Of a stretch of DNA of 64,000 nucleotides, positions 18,262 through 26,344 are shown in pieces (position 1 is the first letter of the stretch; each line of letters opens with the position of its first letter). Made by a program: the position numbers and the translations under genes. This stretch comes from Mesorhizobium norvegicum (GTDB lineage: Bacteria > Pseudomonadota > Alphaproteobacteria > Rhizobiales > Rhizobiaceae). The stretch spans positions 69,203 to 133,202 of the forward strand of contig NZ_SMYZ01000021.1 of NCBI RefSeq assembly GCF_004919685.1. Direction: 5' to 3'. The notes under the pieces were generated by a model. The model was not told the DNA's origin and searched no databases. It saw only the letters and a program-made list of their open reading frames with translations.

Positions 18262-18471
18262 ATGATCATGCCCGCCGACCGGCTGACGACGCTGGAGATC
18301 CGCGCCGCCGAACAGGAGAAGACCATCGAGGAACTGTCCGGCCAGATCGCCGAGCAGTGGAAGGTGATCGAACGCATGCAACGCAAGCTCGACGCCCTGA
18401 CGGATCGCTTCCTGGCGCTGGAGGAGCAGGCAGGAGATGATGTGCCTGTAACCAAGCCGCCGCACTGGTGA
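18262..18471 (+). CDS. slyX: SlyX family protein
   Basis: A 69-residue coiled-coil protein of the SlyX family (LTTLEIRAAEQEKTIEELSG, AEQWKVIERMQRKLDALTDR, ending in the typical Pro-rich KPPHW). The heptad pattern suggests a small helical oligomer. Function of SlyX is not established. It lies 22 bp upstream of the anti-sigma-like gene and divergent from the ABC importer operon. Confidence 0.85.
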   Translation: MIMPADRLTTLEIRAAEQEKTIEELSGQIAEQWKVIERMQRKLDALTDRFLALEEQAGDDVPVTKPPHW

Positions 18472-18493
18472 GGAAAAGGGGGAGGTGCACGCC

Positions 18494-18886
18494 ATGGCCA
18501 GTGAAAGCGATCGCATCGCGCGGGCCGGCGACTATGTGCTCGGCCTGATGAACGACGCGGAACGTGAACGGGCCGAGCGCGATCTGGAGATCGACCCGGC
18601 CTTCCGCGACGCCGTCGTGCAGCTTGCCGAACGCATGCACATCTTCGACCGTGCCGAACCGGCTGACGGCGAAGCGCGCTGGAAGCAGATCACGCAGCGC
18701 ATTGCCGACCTGCCGCAGATGCGCAGCTCTGGCCTGAGCGACGCCAGGTCGCCAACCGTGATCCGAAGCCTGTCGCGGCGGCCGTACGGCATCGGCCTGC
18801 ACACGCTTGGCGGCCGGCGCGGATTTGTCGTCGCCGTCGGGTTGATCGTGGCGTTCGCGCTGGGGTATCTGGCGGGCAAGTTTTAG
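18494..18886 (+). CDS. Anti-sigma factor-like membrane protein (RskA-like N-terminus)
   Basis: A 130-residue protein. The N-terminus RAGDYVLGLMNDAERERAER then DLEIDPAFRDAVVQLAERM matches the start of RskA/anti-sigma-K type proteins, which hold extracytoplasmic-function sigma factors at the membrane. A single membrane helix closes the protein (FVVAVGLIVAFALGYLAGKF), leaving no periplasmic sensor domain, so it is much shorter than RskA (about 230). No sigma factor gene is adjacent. ATG at 18494, 8 bp after GGAGG, is chosen; a GTG at 18485 is inside the ribosome site. Confidence 0.65.
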   Translation: MASESDRIARAGDYVLGLMNDAERERAERDLEIDPAFRDAVVQLAERMHIFDRAEPADGEARWKQITQRIADLPQMRSSGLSDARSPTVIRSLSRRPYGIGLHTLGGRRGFVVAVGLIVAFALGYLAGKF

Positions 18887-18902
18887 AGCTTTGTTTTCGA
18901 GA

Positions 18903-19367
18903 TCATGCTCGCGGCCGGCACGACATCAGAGCCATCGTTTCGTCGTCCTGCCCAAAAACCTCAATCATGTTCCAGCCAAGGGCTGCGTAGAAATCACGTG
19001 CTTCCCATGTGTAGAGATAGAGTGTCTCGACACCCCGCGCAGCCGCATGGGCTTCAGTCGCCCTGACCAGTGCGCTGCCGATCCCTGCGCCTCGATACCT
19101 GGCATCGACAACCAACCCGGCCAGCCATGGCGTGAGATCATGCGCTGGTTCAAGTTCGTGGCGGACCAGCAGGCACGTCCCGACCGGTATGTCGCCGAGC
19201 CGAGCCACGAATGCGACCTCGAAGCCATCACCGGCAAGCAGTCGGCGAAGGCCTGCCGCATCCTCTTCGACAGTCCTCGCCGTCCCCTCGAAAAAGGTGG
19301 CCAGGCGCAGTCGCGCGACGGCTGCTACATCGCGCTCGTCCATGGGTTCGATTGTCGGCTGCATCAT
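18903..19367 (-). CDS. GNAT family N-acetyltransferase
   Basis: A 154-residue acetyltransferase of the GNAT fold. The acetyl-CoA-binding motif A is LAGLVVDARYRGAGIGSALV (about residues 80-99), preceded by the strand FVARLGDIPVGTCLLV and followed by a C-terminal LYLYTWEARDFYAALGWNMI segment typical of the superfamily. Substrate is unknown. The double ATG at 19364-19367 (MMQPTIEP) is the best start. It converges with the anti-sigma-like gene, with 16 bp between the stops. Confidence 0.85.
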   Translation of the reverse strand: MMQPTIEPMDERDVAAVARLRLATFFEGTARTVEEDAAGLRRLLAGDGFEVAFVARLGDIPVGTCLLVRHELEPAHDLTPWLAGLVVDARYRGAGIGSALVRATEAHAAARGVETLYLYTWEARDFYAALGWNMIEVFGQDDETMALMSCRPRA

Positions 19368-19423
19368 TGTCCCGGAATGGTATCGTTGCGGGTGGCGAAT
19401 ATTTCGCCCGATCCGGCAAGGCA

Positions 19424-19451
19424 AAACCGCCGGGCTTGCGCCCGGCGGTTT
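19424..19451 (-). terminator. Rho-independent terminator of the BMP gene
   Basis: A perfect 12-bp stem, AAACCGCCGGGC (19424-19435) with GCCCGGCGGTTT (19440-19451) and a 4-base loop. On the minus strand the stem is followed by a short T run. It lies 28 bp after the stop of the BMP-family gene. Confidence 0.85.
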
Positions 19452-19479
19452 GCGGATCATTGCTGGATATCCGTGCCGC

Positions 19480-20469
19480 TCAGTATGGGCAGGCGTTGTC
19501 AGTCGTATAGTCGTGCACTTCGAGCTTGCCCGCGATGATGTCGGCCTTGGCCTTTTCGACGGCCGCCTTCATCTCGTCGGTTACCAGTGCCTTGTTGTTG
19601 TCGTCCATGGCGTAGTCGACGCCGCCTTCCTTGAGGCCGAGGTTCTCGACACCACCCTTGAAGGTGCCGTTCTTGCCGTCCATGAAGGCGGTGTAGACGG
19701 CAACGTCGACGCGCTTCATCATCGAGGTCAGCACTTTGCCGGGCTGCAGGCCGTTCTGGTTGGAATCGACGCCGATGCCGAGCTTGCCGGCATCAGCCGC
19801 CGCCTGCAACACGCCGACGCCGGTGCCGCCGGCCGCGGCATAGACCACGTCGGAGCCCTGGTCGATCTGCGTCTTGGCGATCTCGCCGCCCTTGGCCGGG
19901 TCGTTCCACGCCGCCGGCGTGTCACCGGTCATGTTCTGGATGACGTCGGTCGCGCCGGCCGACTTGGCGCCGCCGACATAGCCGCATTCGAACTTGCGGA
20001 TCAGCGGGATGTCCATGCCGCCGATGAAGCTGACCTTCTTGGACTTCGAGGCCATCGCCGCCAGGATGCCGACGAGATAGGAGCCTTCGTTCTCCTTGAA
20101 TACCAGCGAGCGAACATTAGGCAGGTCAACGGCATCGTCGATGATGGCGAAGTTGAGATCGGGATATTCGGCCGCGACCTTCTTCAGCGCATCCTCCCAG
20201 GCGAAGCCGGCCATGACGATCGGGTTGTGGCCGTCCTCGGCGAAGCGGCGCAAAGCCTGCTCGCGCTGCGAGGCATTGGACACCTCGAACTCGACATAAG
20301 CGACGCCGGTCTCGGTCTTGAACTTCTCGGCGCCGTGATAGGCAGCCTCGTTGAAGGATTTGTCGAATTTGCCGCCGAGATCATAGAGGATGGCCGGCTG
20401 GACATCCGCGGCGAAAGCCGGAAGAACCATTGCGGTTGCGGCCAGAAGGCCGAGAACGATACGTTTCAT
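19480..20469 (-). CDS. BMP family ABC transporter substrate-binding protein (nucleoside binding)
   Basis: A 329-residue periplasmic binding protein of the BMP/PnrA-like family, which bind purine and pyrimidine nucleosides. A Sec signal peptide is clear (MKRIVLGLLAATAMVLPAFA, then ADVQ). Typical sequence follows: LGGKFDKSFNEAAYHGAEKF, FAEDGHNPIVMAGFAWEDAL, GSYLVGILAAMASKSKKVSF, and DVVYAAAGGTGVGVLQAA. ATG at 20469 starts the signal peptide. It is transcribed alone with its own terminator but is the obvious partner of the ATPase and permeases at 14.4-18.0 kb; a separate promoter allows higher expression of the binding protein. Confidence 0.93.
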   Translation of the reverse strand: MKRIVLGLLAATAMVLPAFAADVQPAILYDLGGKFDKSFNEAAYHGAEKFKTETGVAYVEFEVSNASQREQALRRFAEDGHNPIVMAGFAWEDALKKVAAEYPDLNFAIIDDAVDLPNVRSLVFKENEGSYLVGILAAMASKSKKVSFIGGMDIPLIRKFECGYVGGAKSAGATDVIQNMTGDTPAAWNDPAKGGEIAKTQIDQGSDVVYAAAGGTGVGVLQAAADAGKLGIGVDSNQNGLQPGKVLTSMMKRVDVAVYTAFMDGKNGTFKGGVENLGLKEGGVDYAMDDNNKALVTDEMKAAVEKAKADIIAGKLEVHDYTTDNACPY

Positions 20470-20671
20470 GTGATCCACACCCTGTCGGTTATTTTTTCCG
20501 TTACGCACCGCATACCGGCCCGGTTCTCCGGCAGGCATGCGACGTCAGCCAGGAGTGTACTCCCCTCCCGCTCGGGGCAATCTGGCATGGCCCGAAACAA
20601 AATTCACGCGGAATTTTGACCTTTTGGAAAAGCATGGCGTGGGTAAGTCGCGCTGCTGCTTGATCCTTGCG
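20470..20671. other. Upstream region of the BMP gene, no gene seen
   Basis: With the repeat that follows, this forms a 310-bp gap between the BMP gene and msrA. It must contain the BMP promoter. No coding potential and no recognisable riboswitch was seen. Confidence 0.6.
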
Positions 20672-20771
20672 CCTAAAGCGCGTCGCGTCGAAACGGATTC
20701 ATGCGCCGCGCTTTAGGTCTTTGTTTCCATGCATGTCGTCTCAAAACCGGGGCCACTTTTGAGCGAGATGC
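20672..20771. repeat. Composite rhizobial palindromic repeat
   Basis: The first dyad is CCTAAAGCGCG (20672-20682) with CGCGCTTTAGG (20707-20717). Then comes GTCTTTGTTT and a second, imperfect dyad from GCATGTCGTCTCAAAA (20731) to TTTTGAGCGAGATGC (20771). It has the same plan as the repeat at 11029-11130 and the same linker type as those at 11715 and 44180. It ends 8 bp before the msrA stop codon. Confidence 0.7.
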
Positions 20772-20779
20772 ATTGGGCT

Positions 20780-21445
20780 TCAGGCGGAGGCGGCAGCCGG
20801 AATGGCGCAAGCGACGCCGGTGCCTTTGAGGTTGCAAGTGCCGTAAGGGTTCTTCGCCAGATATTGCTGGTGATCGCCTTCGGCAAAGTAGAATTCGGGC
20901 GCCGGCGCGATCTCGGTGGTGATCCTGCCGTGGCCGGCGCCGCGCAGCGAGGCCTCATAGGCATCGCGCGAGGCGCTCGCCGCCCGCAATTGCGCATCAC
21001 CTGATGTGTAGATCGCCGAGCGGTAGGTGGTGCCGACATCATTGCCCTGGCGCATGCCTTGCGTCGGGTCGTGGCTTTCCCAGAACAGCTTCAGAAGCGC
21101 GGCATAGGAGACGATCTCGGGATCGTGGACGACCAGCACCACTTCGGCATGGCCGGTAAGTCCGGTGCAGGTTTCCTGATAGGTCGGATTGGGCGTGAAG
21201 CCGCCGGAATAGCCGACCGCCGTGACCCAGACGCCTTCCAACTGCCAGAACAGCCGCTCCGCACCCCAGAAGCAGCCCAGCCCGAACATCGCCGTCTCCA
21301 GCCCCTCGGGATGGGGACCCTTGAGCGGTCTTTTCAAGACCTTGTGCCTGGGTGCGGTCGGGATCGCCCGGGCGCGCCCCGGCAACGCCTCGGACGGCTT
21401 CGGCAGATTGAGCTTCTTGTTCAGCATGTCGCTGAGAAAGAACAT
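20780..21445 (-). CDS. msrA: Peptide-methionine (S)-S-oxide reductase MsrA
   Basis: A 221-residue enzyme that repairs S-sulfoxides of methionine. The catalytic [16 protein letters not shown] motif is at about residue 55; [26 protein letters not shown], the [24 protein letters not shown] core and the [14 protein letters not shown] region follow. The C-terminus holds a further Cys ([12 protein letters not shown]) usable for resolving. A 45-residue N-terminal extension ([20 protein letters not shown]) is longer than the minimal enzyme but has no clear export signal. The ATG at 21445 is chosen over codons further upstream that lack family similarity. Confidence 0.93.
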   Translation of the reverse strand: MFFLSDMLNKKLNLPKPSEALPGRARAIPTAPRHKVLKRPLKGPHPEGLETAMFGLGCFWGAERLFWQLEGVWVTAVGYSGGFTPNPTYQETCTGLTGHAEVVLVVHDPEIVSYAALLKLFWESHDPTQGMRQGNDVGTTYRSAIYTSGDAQLRAASASRDAYEASLRGAGHGRITTEIAPAPEFYFAEGDHQQYLAKNPYGTCNLKGTGVACAIPAAASA

Positions 21446-21483
21446 GCGCGGCTTTCCTCTCTGGGTGGAACGGAAGAAGTGGG

Positions 21484-21807
21484 TCAGGTGGCCGCGAACT
21501 GTCCCGTGCGCCGTTGCCGCCTGTAGCCGATCGCATAGAGCAGGAAGGCCAGCACCGCGAACACGGCGAAGCCCGGCTGGTTGAGCACCCAGGCGATGAC
21601 GCCGTCCCACAGCAGCGGACCGGCCTTGGCCCGAACGAAGGTTTCGAAGGCGGCCCGCGTGTCGGGCGAGACGGCCAGCCAGCTGGTGTTGAGCGGGGTT
21701 AGCACCAGCACTGAGGCCGCCACGGTGCGCGTCGCGTCGAGCACCGCCATGATGACGGAAATCGACAGCGCGACCATTGCGGCAAGACGGAAAACGAAGC
21801 GAAACAT
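21484..21807 (-). CDS. Small two-helix membrane protein, hypothetical
   Basis: A 107-residue protein with a membrane helix near each end ([20 protein letters not shown] and [20 protein letters not shown]) and a loop in between. No family is recognised with confidence. The start at [11 protein letters not shown] (21807) is preferred because the in-frame upstream part is hydrophilic and unlike a leader. It is followed 38 bp later by msrA on the same strand. Confidence 0.6.
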   Translation of the reverse strand: MFRFVFRLAAMVALSISVIMAVLDATRTVAASVLVLTPLNTSWLAVSPDTRAAFETFVRAKAGPLLWDGVIAWVLNQPGFAVFAVLAFLLYAIGYRRQRRTGQFAAT

Positions 21808-21924
21808 TGGAGACCTTCCCTCCGGCCAGTCCTCAAGCTCCTCCCGAGGGCCTTCCGGGTTCAAAACGAGAGATAGAATGCGCATGTCTGGTTCGCAATC
21901 GCCATACGCGAATTTGAAGCCCGA

Positions 21925-22644
21925 CTAAGCCACCGGCTTGCGTTTGCGCCGATGGACGCGCCAGACGGCGAAAATGCCGCCGCCTATGGCGCCGACCACC
22001 AACCCGGCCAGGCCGATGAACACGGCGAAATAGCCGCAGGCGCCTTCGAAGCAACTCATGTCGGTGGCATTCGCAACCACTGAGCCGACGAAGAAGCCAC
22101 CCAAGGCCCCGATGATCGCCCCAAGGATGATGCCGAGCAGGGCGGCGACGATCGAAACGAAGACCGGAGGCGCTTCGGTTCCCGGCTTGGCATAGACGGC
22201 CTCGGCTTCGGACCCGCGGCGCAGGAGATAGATACAGAGAACCCCGATGGCGATTTCCGCAACGGTGATGGTAAGCGCCTTGCCTGAAAAGACGAAATCG
22301 GAAATCGTCAGCACATAGGCCTGCCGCGCCAGCAGCCAGACGATGGTGGCGATCTGCCAGATGGTGAACTGGCGCGGGAAGCGCGCCGAGCGGCCAAAGG
22401 CAAGGCCGAGCAGATAGAGCCCCCATAGAATGGTGATGATGTCGACGGCGAGCCCGCCATAGATGAGATAGAAAACTCCGTCCGGCAGGCTGTAGTCCCA
22501 CACCAGTCGCCAGGTGGATATCAGGCCGTAGACCGACCATGCCATGACGAAGACGATCCAGCCGGGTGGCACGAAGGACAGCCCGCTGTCCGGCCGCCTG
22601 GCTGGCGTCTGTCCACTGCCCGGCGTTTCACTGCTCGATGTCAT
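21925..22644 (-). CDS. Multi-pass membrane protein, DUF2569-like N-terminal half
   Basis: A 239-residue integral membrane protein with about six hydrophobic segments. The first four (WIVFVMAWSVYGLISTW, FYLIYGGLAVDIITILWGLY, IWQIATIVWLLARQAYVL, ALTITVAEIAIGVLCIYLL) resemble DUF2569-type proteins; after a linker come two glycine-rich segments (IVAALLGIILGAIIGALGGF and VFIGLAGLVVGAIGGGIFAV) with glycine-zipper character, ending in a basic tail. The ATG at 22644 is chosen over an upstream TTG. Function unknown. Confidence 0.6.
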   Translation of the reverse strand: MTSSSETPGSGQTPARRPDSGLSFVPPGWIVFVMAWSVYGLISTWRLVWDYSLPDGVFYLIYGGLAVDIITILWGLYLLGLAFGRSARFPRQFTIWQIATIVWLLARQAYVLTISDFVFSGKALTITVAEIAIGVLCIYLLRRGSEAEAVYAKPGTEAPPVFVSIVAALLGIILGAIIGALGGFFVGSVVANATDMSCFEGACGYFAVFIGLAGLVVGAIGGGIFAVWRVHRRKRKPVA

Positions 22645-22653
22645 ATCCGACAA

Positions 22654-23007
22654 TGCCCCCGCAGCGCCTTTGCGCCACTCGACAGACGGGCAGGGACGAA
22701 GTCAAGCGCGGCTGGCTTTGCGGCTTGTCCTGTGCACACCATTTGCTGGCGGTACCCGTCAGAAACGGCGGCGCCGGTGGCCTTGCGAAACACTGTGTGG
22801 CCGGCAAAGCGAATAGACTGCCGTTATGGCTTGGCATTCGCCGTCGGATCGACTAGATGAGCCCCGCGCCTGTTGCTTTGACGGCTCAGGTGCGGGGGAA
22901 GGCGTTTGCTGGTTGGCGACGCCGATGGCGGAAGTTCCGCCTTGCCCCAAGGGAGATGCATCTCCCCAACCCGCGCGGCGAAACCGGCCGGCGCGACATG
23001 CAAGGAC
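22654..23007. other. Gap upstream of tRNA-Ser, no gene seen
   Basis: About 350 bp with no convincing protein gene. It should contain the promoter of the tRNA gene and that of the minus-strand membrane protein; neither could be pinned down. Confidence 0.5.
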
Positions 23008-23097
23008 GGAGAGGTGGCCGAGTGGTTGAAGGCGCACGCCTGGAAAGTGTGTTTACGGGAGACCGTAACGCGGGTTCGAATCCCGCTCTCTCCGCCA
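23008..23097 (+). tRNA. tRNA-Ser (anticodon GGA)
   Basis: A 90-nt class II tRNA with encoded CCA. The acceptor stem GGAGAGG pairs with TCTCTCC (one G-U), the D-arm contains GCCGAGTGGTTGAAGGC, the anticodon loop CTGGAAAG reads GGA (serine UCC/UCU), the long variable arm is GTTTACGGGAGACCGTAAC, and the T-arm is GCGGGTTCGAATCCCGC. Its 3' end is the attachment site for the genomic island that follows: the integration leaves the tRNA intact on this side. Confidence 0.97.
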
Positions 23098-23099
23098 GC
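23081..23099. repeat. attL: tRNA 3' end repeat
   Basis: TCCCGCTCTCTCCGCCAGC, the end of the tRNA-Ser gene plus two bases, is repeated exactly at 36252-36270. This is the left attachment site of the island. Confidence 0.9.
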
Positions 23100-23159
23100 T
23101 ATTCCGTTTATACGTAAGTTATTGCTTTTTAAGCACAAAATCTGCCGCAGTTTTGGGTT

Positions 23160-23181
23160 GGTGCCCCACGGTGGTGCCCCA
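23160..23181. repeat. Left inner direct repeat, probable integrase arm site
   Basis: The sequence is a tandem of GGTGCCCCACG and GTGGTGCCCCA. It recurs at 36166-36187 with one mismatch in 22. It lies 60 bp inside the left end, and its partner lies 65 bp inside the right end, which suits arm-type binding sites of the integrase. Confidence 0.65.
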
Positions 23182-23191
23182 AAAACCTCTG

Positions 23192-24103
23192 CTAAGTGCT
23201 CTTCTGGACAAGCATTTCAACGTATTCCTGGCCTGAAACGAATTGCAAACCTTGGCCTTCCCATGCCTTCAGAACCTGTGCGTGGTAAGCTTCGTTCTTC
23301 TGCGGTTCACATACTTTGCAAAGTTGGACGCCCGCCCTCGTCAACAGTGCTCTGCCCAGAGAGAGCCTGTTATCAACAGATTGCGCACGACCTTCCGGAG
23401 GTGCCGGGAACTTTAAGAAAGTCGCCTGATTGAAGTAGGTAAGCACCACGACAGGTCCAAGTCCTTGCCTCGAATAGCCGCCCAGTGTCTCAAGGGAAAT
23501 TAGTCCTGCACTCTCCATGTGAGCCAACTGAGAAAAATTGACCCCCGCAATCATCAAATCAGAAGGATCGAGACCGGGAATGATCAGGATAGGGTCATTG
23601 CTTCGGTTCCAGACGCATGAGCACAACGCCGTGAACATTTGTGCATCGTCGGTATCCATCGAAGCAAGGATATCAATGGTTCGCCTAGAGAAGCTTTTGG
23701 GGCTGTTGGCTTCGCCGGCAAGAATCTTGGCCCATATGGTGCGGGTGTCTGCGTCACTGTAGGCCCGAGAGCGTTCAAAAAAATGAGTCAGCCAATCCTC
23801 TTCAATCTTTTCGGGCTGTGCCTCCTGCGACAGGTATTCCAACGACTTCATAGTAATGGCTTCAATGTTTTCTTGCTTTCTGCCCTCCTCTCGAACCATT
23901 CGATGGATCGCTCGTTGCTCAATGTCTGAGACTGCGACTTTCGATTGAGCTTGGATGATTTCAGCCTTGGCCTCCGCCTTTGCTACGCGTTCGATCTGCC
24001 AGGGTCTTGCAACACCGCCGACAGCATCAGAGACTCTATTGATTAAGGCCTCCGCTGCCTTGCCCAGGTCGCCAACATTTATGAGTCCGCCACCGCCCGA
24101 CAT
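23192..24103 (-). CDS. DUF2806 domain-containing protein
   Basis: A 303-residue protein with a Gly-rich start ([20 protein letters not shown]), a charged helical region rich in Ala, Glu and Lys (residues about 40-75), and the core [20 protein letters not shown] followed by [19 protein letters not shown] and [21 protein letters not shown], which matches DUF2806. The C-terminal half ([11 protein letters not shown]) resembles the second part of that family. No activity is known. It is the first island gene after attL and is transcribed toward it. Confidence 0.75.
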   Translation of the reverse strand: MSGGGGLINVGDLGKAAEALINRVSDAVGGVARPWQIERVAKAEAKAEIIQAQSKVAVSDIEQRAIHRMVREEGRKQENIEAITMKSLEYLSQEAQPEKIEEDWLTHFFERSRAYSDADTRTIWAKILAGEANSPKSFSRRTIDILASMDTDDAQMFTALCSCVWNRSNDPILIIPGLDPSDLMIAGVNFSQLAHMESAGLISLETLGGYSRQGLGPVVVLTYFNQATFLKFPAPPEGRAQSVDNRLSLGRALLTRAGVQLCKVCEPQKNEAYHAQVLKAWEGQGLQFVSGQEYVEMLVQKST

Positions 24104-24177
24104 ATCGTTTCTCGTCAGCTATCCATGCAAGACTTGGTACAACATCTGAGCGTGAGTCGCGACGGAGGACTTCGATG

Positions 24178-25431
24178 TCATTTATGAATCACCGGAATAG
24201 TCAGCCCGATTTGGTGTGCCGCGATCTTCATCGCTTCAGCAGCGGTTTCACCGTGATTGCATTGAACCATTATCCCGTCATGCATCGGGAGGGCCGCTAT
24301 CCCCATCCGCGCCAGCCGCAGCAACACGGCAACCAAGATGGTGCTTTCGGTGAACATCAGGTCCATGGCGATGTCCTTGCCGAACAGCCGCACAAGGGCT
24401 GGGTGCTTCTTGCCAATCGCCTCAGCTAATCGCCTTCCCGTCCAGCCAACCGGCAAGGCATCCTTTACGCTACTCGGCAAGCGGGTCATCTCGTTCGAAG
24501 AGGACAGCATGGCCGCAAAGCCCGCCTTCACGCCGGCACGATGCTCCTCCAATCCGGGGATGGCATAAAGGTCACCCTCAGGCGGCTCGGCCCGTACCAG
24601 CGCATAGGCAAGCCTCGGGAACATGCTGGCAAAGTCTAGGTCGGCTATCGGCTCCCCGTTGATGCGAAGGTCGTCCCGCAGCCTCTTCGGTAACGACTCC
24701 CAGAAGCCGCCGTAAAGCCTGCCATGAAGGCGAAAGGTATGCGGGTCCCCGATGTGGCGAAGGGTAAAGCGGCGGGTTAACTTGAAGCCGGCTTGGGGCT
24801 CGCCTTGAAGCTCTATGCGCTGGGTGGCGAGGAAGGCGTTGATCTCCTCCATCTCCCCCCGCAGTGAGCATGTCTCGGGGGTGTCCTCATAGTTCATCAG
24901 CATGAAGGGGAGCTTGTGGCCTCTGCCGTCCCGCCCCATCCTCGCGGTCAACCATACAGCCTCCTCCCCTTCTGCTCTGCCCACCTCCGCCACTGTCCCC
25001 GATAGCAGAGCCTCAAGCAGCTTTCCGGTGGCCTCTATGCCTGTCCTCCGCTTCTTGATGTGTGCTGCATGCTTGACCACTAGGCCCATGGTGGCCATCG
25101 CATCGAGGACATGGGGGAGGTGCCCAAAGCCCTTGCGGTCATAGCGGGACAGAGTGTCGTGGCGTAGGGGGATGGCTAGGCGCCTGTGCTCGGGGTGACC
25201 ATGATGCATCACCGCAAGGTTGGCCACTAGGCAGGACACGATGTTGGTCACCCTCTCCACCTGCTCCTGCTTGGGTTGCCTGATGCGGGCTTGAGGTCCC
25301 TTAGCGGTGGCTTGGAGTACCTGCTTTGTGATGGACTGGGTGACGGCCTTGAGGCTGGGGCCTTGTGCTGTTGCCCAGGGATCAAACCAATGGTCGGAGG
25401 AGGAGAAGGGATCATCCATCGAAGCCATCAA
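24178..25431 (-). CDS. Polymerase-palm-like protein (family A DNA polymerase-like motifs), hypothetical
   Basis: A 417-residue protein that I cannot assign to a named family. Residues about 60-125 look like a winged-helix region. The C-terminal half has three stretches in the order and spacing of family A DNA polymerase motifs: A, PIADLDFASMFPRLAYAL with Asp266; B-like, EEHRAGVKAGFAAMLSSS with Arg298 and Lys302; C, AALPMHDGIMV with His384-Asp385. RLYGGFWESLPKRLR precedes motif A, as in phage and plasmid proteins of similar plan. It may be a minimal polymerase, but no 3'-5' exonuclease or full fingers domain is evident. It is the last gene of a set with the Cys/His-motif protein and the RNase H-like protein. 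Confidence 0.55.
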   Translation of the reverse strand: MMASMDDPFSSSDHWFDPWATAQGPSLKAVTQSITKQVLQATAKGPQARIRQPKQEQVERVTNIVSCLVANLAVMHHGHPEHRRLAIPLRHDTLSRYDRKGFGHLPHVLDAMATMGLVVKHAAHIKKRRTGIEATGKLLEALLSGTVAEVGRAEGEEAVWLTARMGRDGRGHKLPFMLMNYEDTPETCSLRGEMEEINAFLATQRIELQGEPQAGFKLTRRFTLRHIGDPHTFRLHGRLYGGFWESLPKRLRDDLRINGEPIADLDFASMFPRLAYALVRAEPPEGDLYAIPGLEEHRAGVKAGFAAMLSSSNEMTRLPSSVKDALPVGWTGRRLAEAIGKKHPALVRLFGKDIAMDLMFTESTILVAVLLRLARMGIAALPMHDGIMVQCNHGETAAEAMKIAAHQIGLTIPVIHK

Positions 25432-25606
25432 TCTCTAAGGTCTCAAGGAGCCATTAAGCCGAATTGATGGAGATGGGGGCTAGCAAGGTAAATCTCTTTA
25501 AGCGCACCGCCACGGGCCGCGATAAGGGGAATGGGGGGAGCTAAGGCTTCAACATGCGCGTCCCCACTGTGCTCAATGTGGTCACACGATAAAGTGGCCG
25601 CGAATT

Positions 25607-26344
25607 TCATTTCTGCTGGCATCGGTGTGACGGATGCGGGCCGCTCTTGGCGACTTTCAGTTGAATGATTTCCGGCACGGCAGCGGCAACCAGCGGATCG
25701 ACAACCTTGCCAATAGCCTCTCCGATTTTTCGCAACACAAGACCTGCGGAGCGAGGGTAGGCGTGAATCTCAATTGGCACGTCCGCGCCCTTTGGATTCC
25801 ACATCTGCCAGCGCCGATGAGTGCCACTTGCCAACCGATGAGCAACCTTGGCAGCCTGCACGATTTGGAACTCGCGTGTCCTATGGCTTCCAAAGTCGTC
25901 TTCAATGAGGGCCGCCACGGCGACGTAGATGGCCACCAGCCTGCTTGCTGGGACTTCTGCCTCACTCAGCCGGGCGAATGCAATCCGCGCCCTGGTGACT
26001 GCACGGAGTCCCCGCAAGTTCATCGCAGATTCGGCCCTGCCGGACCCGGCCAGCATGTGGTCCATCTCCCTTACCGCTATACCCCCGGCACTAGTTCCAT
26101 GCTGAGCGGCCAGCCAGCGGGAGGCGGCATCAAGATACGGCTTCAATTCGGCCGCACGATATGTCCGGTGCCACGGGCTCCCGTTACGCGACCTTCGTTG
26201 GCCGTGATAGCGGCACAAATATCGAGATAGCCCGGTGCCTTGTGAGAGCATCGAAAGGCGACCACATCCCGGAATAGAACATAGGTCGCCTGTCGCTCCA
26301 CCACCTTGCCGGATTCGATTTGCAGGATGGTTGTTAGATTTCAC
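25607..26344 (-). CDS. Island protein with N-terminal Cys/His cluster, hypothetical
   Basis: A 245-residue protein, not recognised. Residues 22-47 hold Cys22, Cys27, Cys44 and His47 (CSIPGC ... YLCRYHG), a plausible zinc knuckle, followed by basic residues (QRRSRNG) suited to nucleic-acid binding. The rest is mostly helical with an RAVTRARIAFARL segment. The start is GTG in a GTGA overlap with the stop of the RNase H-like gene, so the two are translationally coupled; the polymerase-like gene follows 175 bp later. Confidence 0.6.
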   Translation of the reverse strand: MKSNNHPANRIRQGGGATGDLCSIPGCGRLSMLSQGTGLSRYLCRYHGQRRSRNGSPWHRTYRAAELKPYLDAASRWLAAQHGTSAGGIAVREMDHMLAGSGRAESAMNLRGLRAVTRARIAFARLSEAEVPASRLVAIYVAVAALIEDDFGSHRTREFQIVQAAKVAHRLASGTHRRWQMWNPKGADVPIEIHAYPRSAGLVLRKIGEAIGKVVDPLVAAAVPEIIQLKVAKSGPHPSHRCQQK

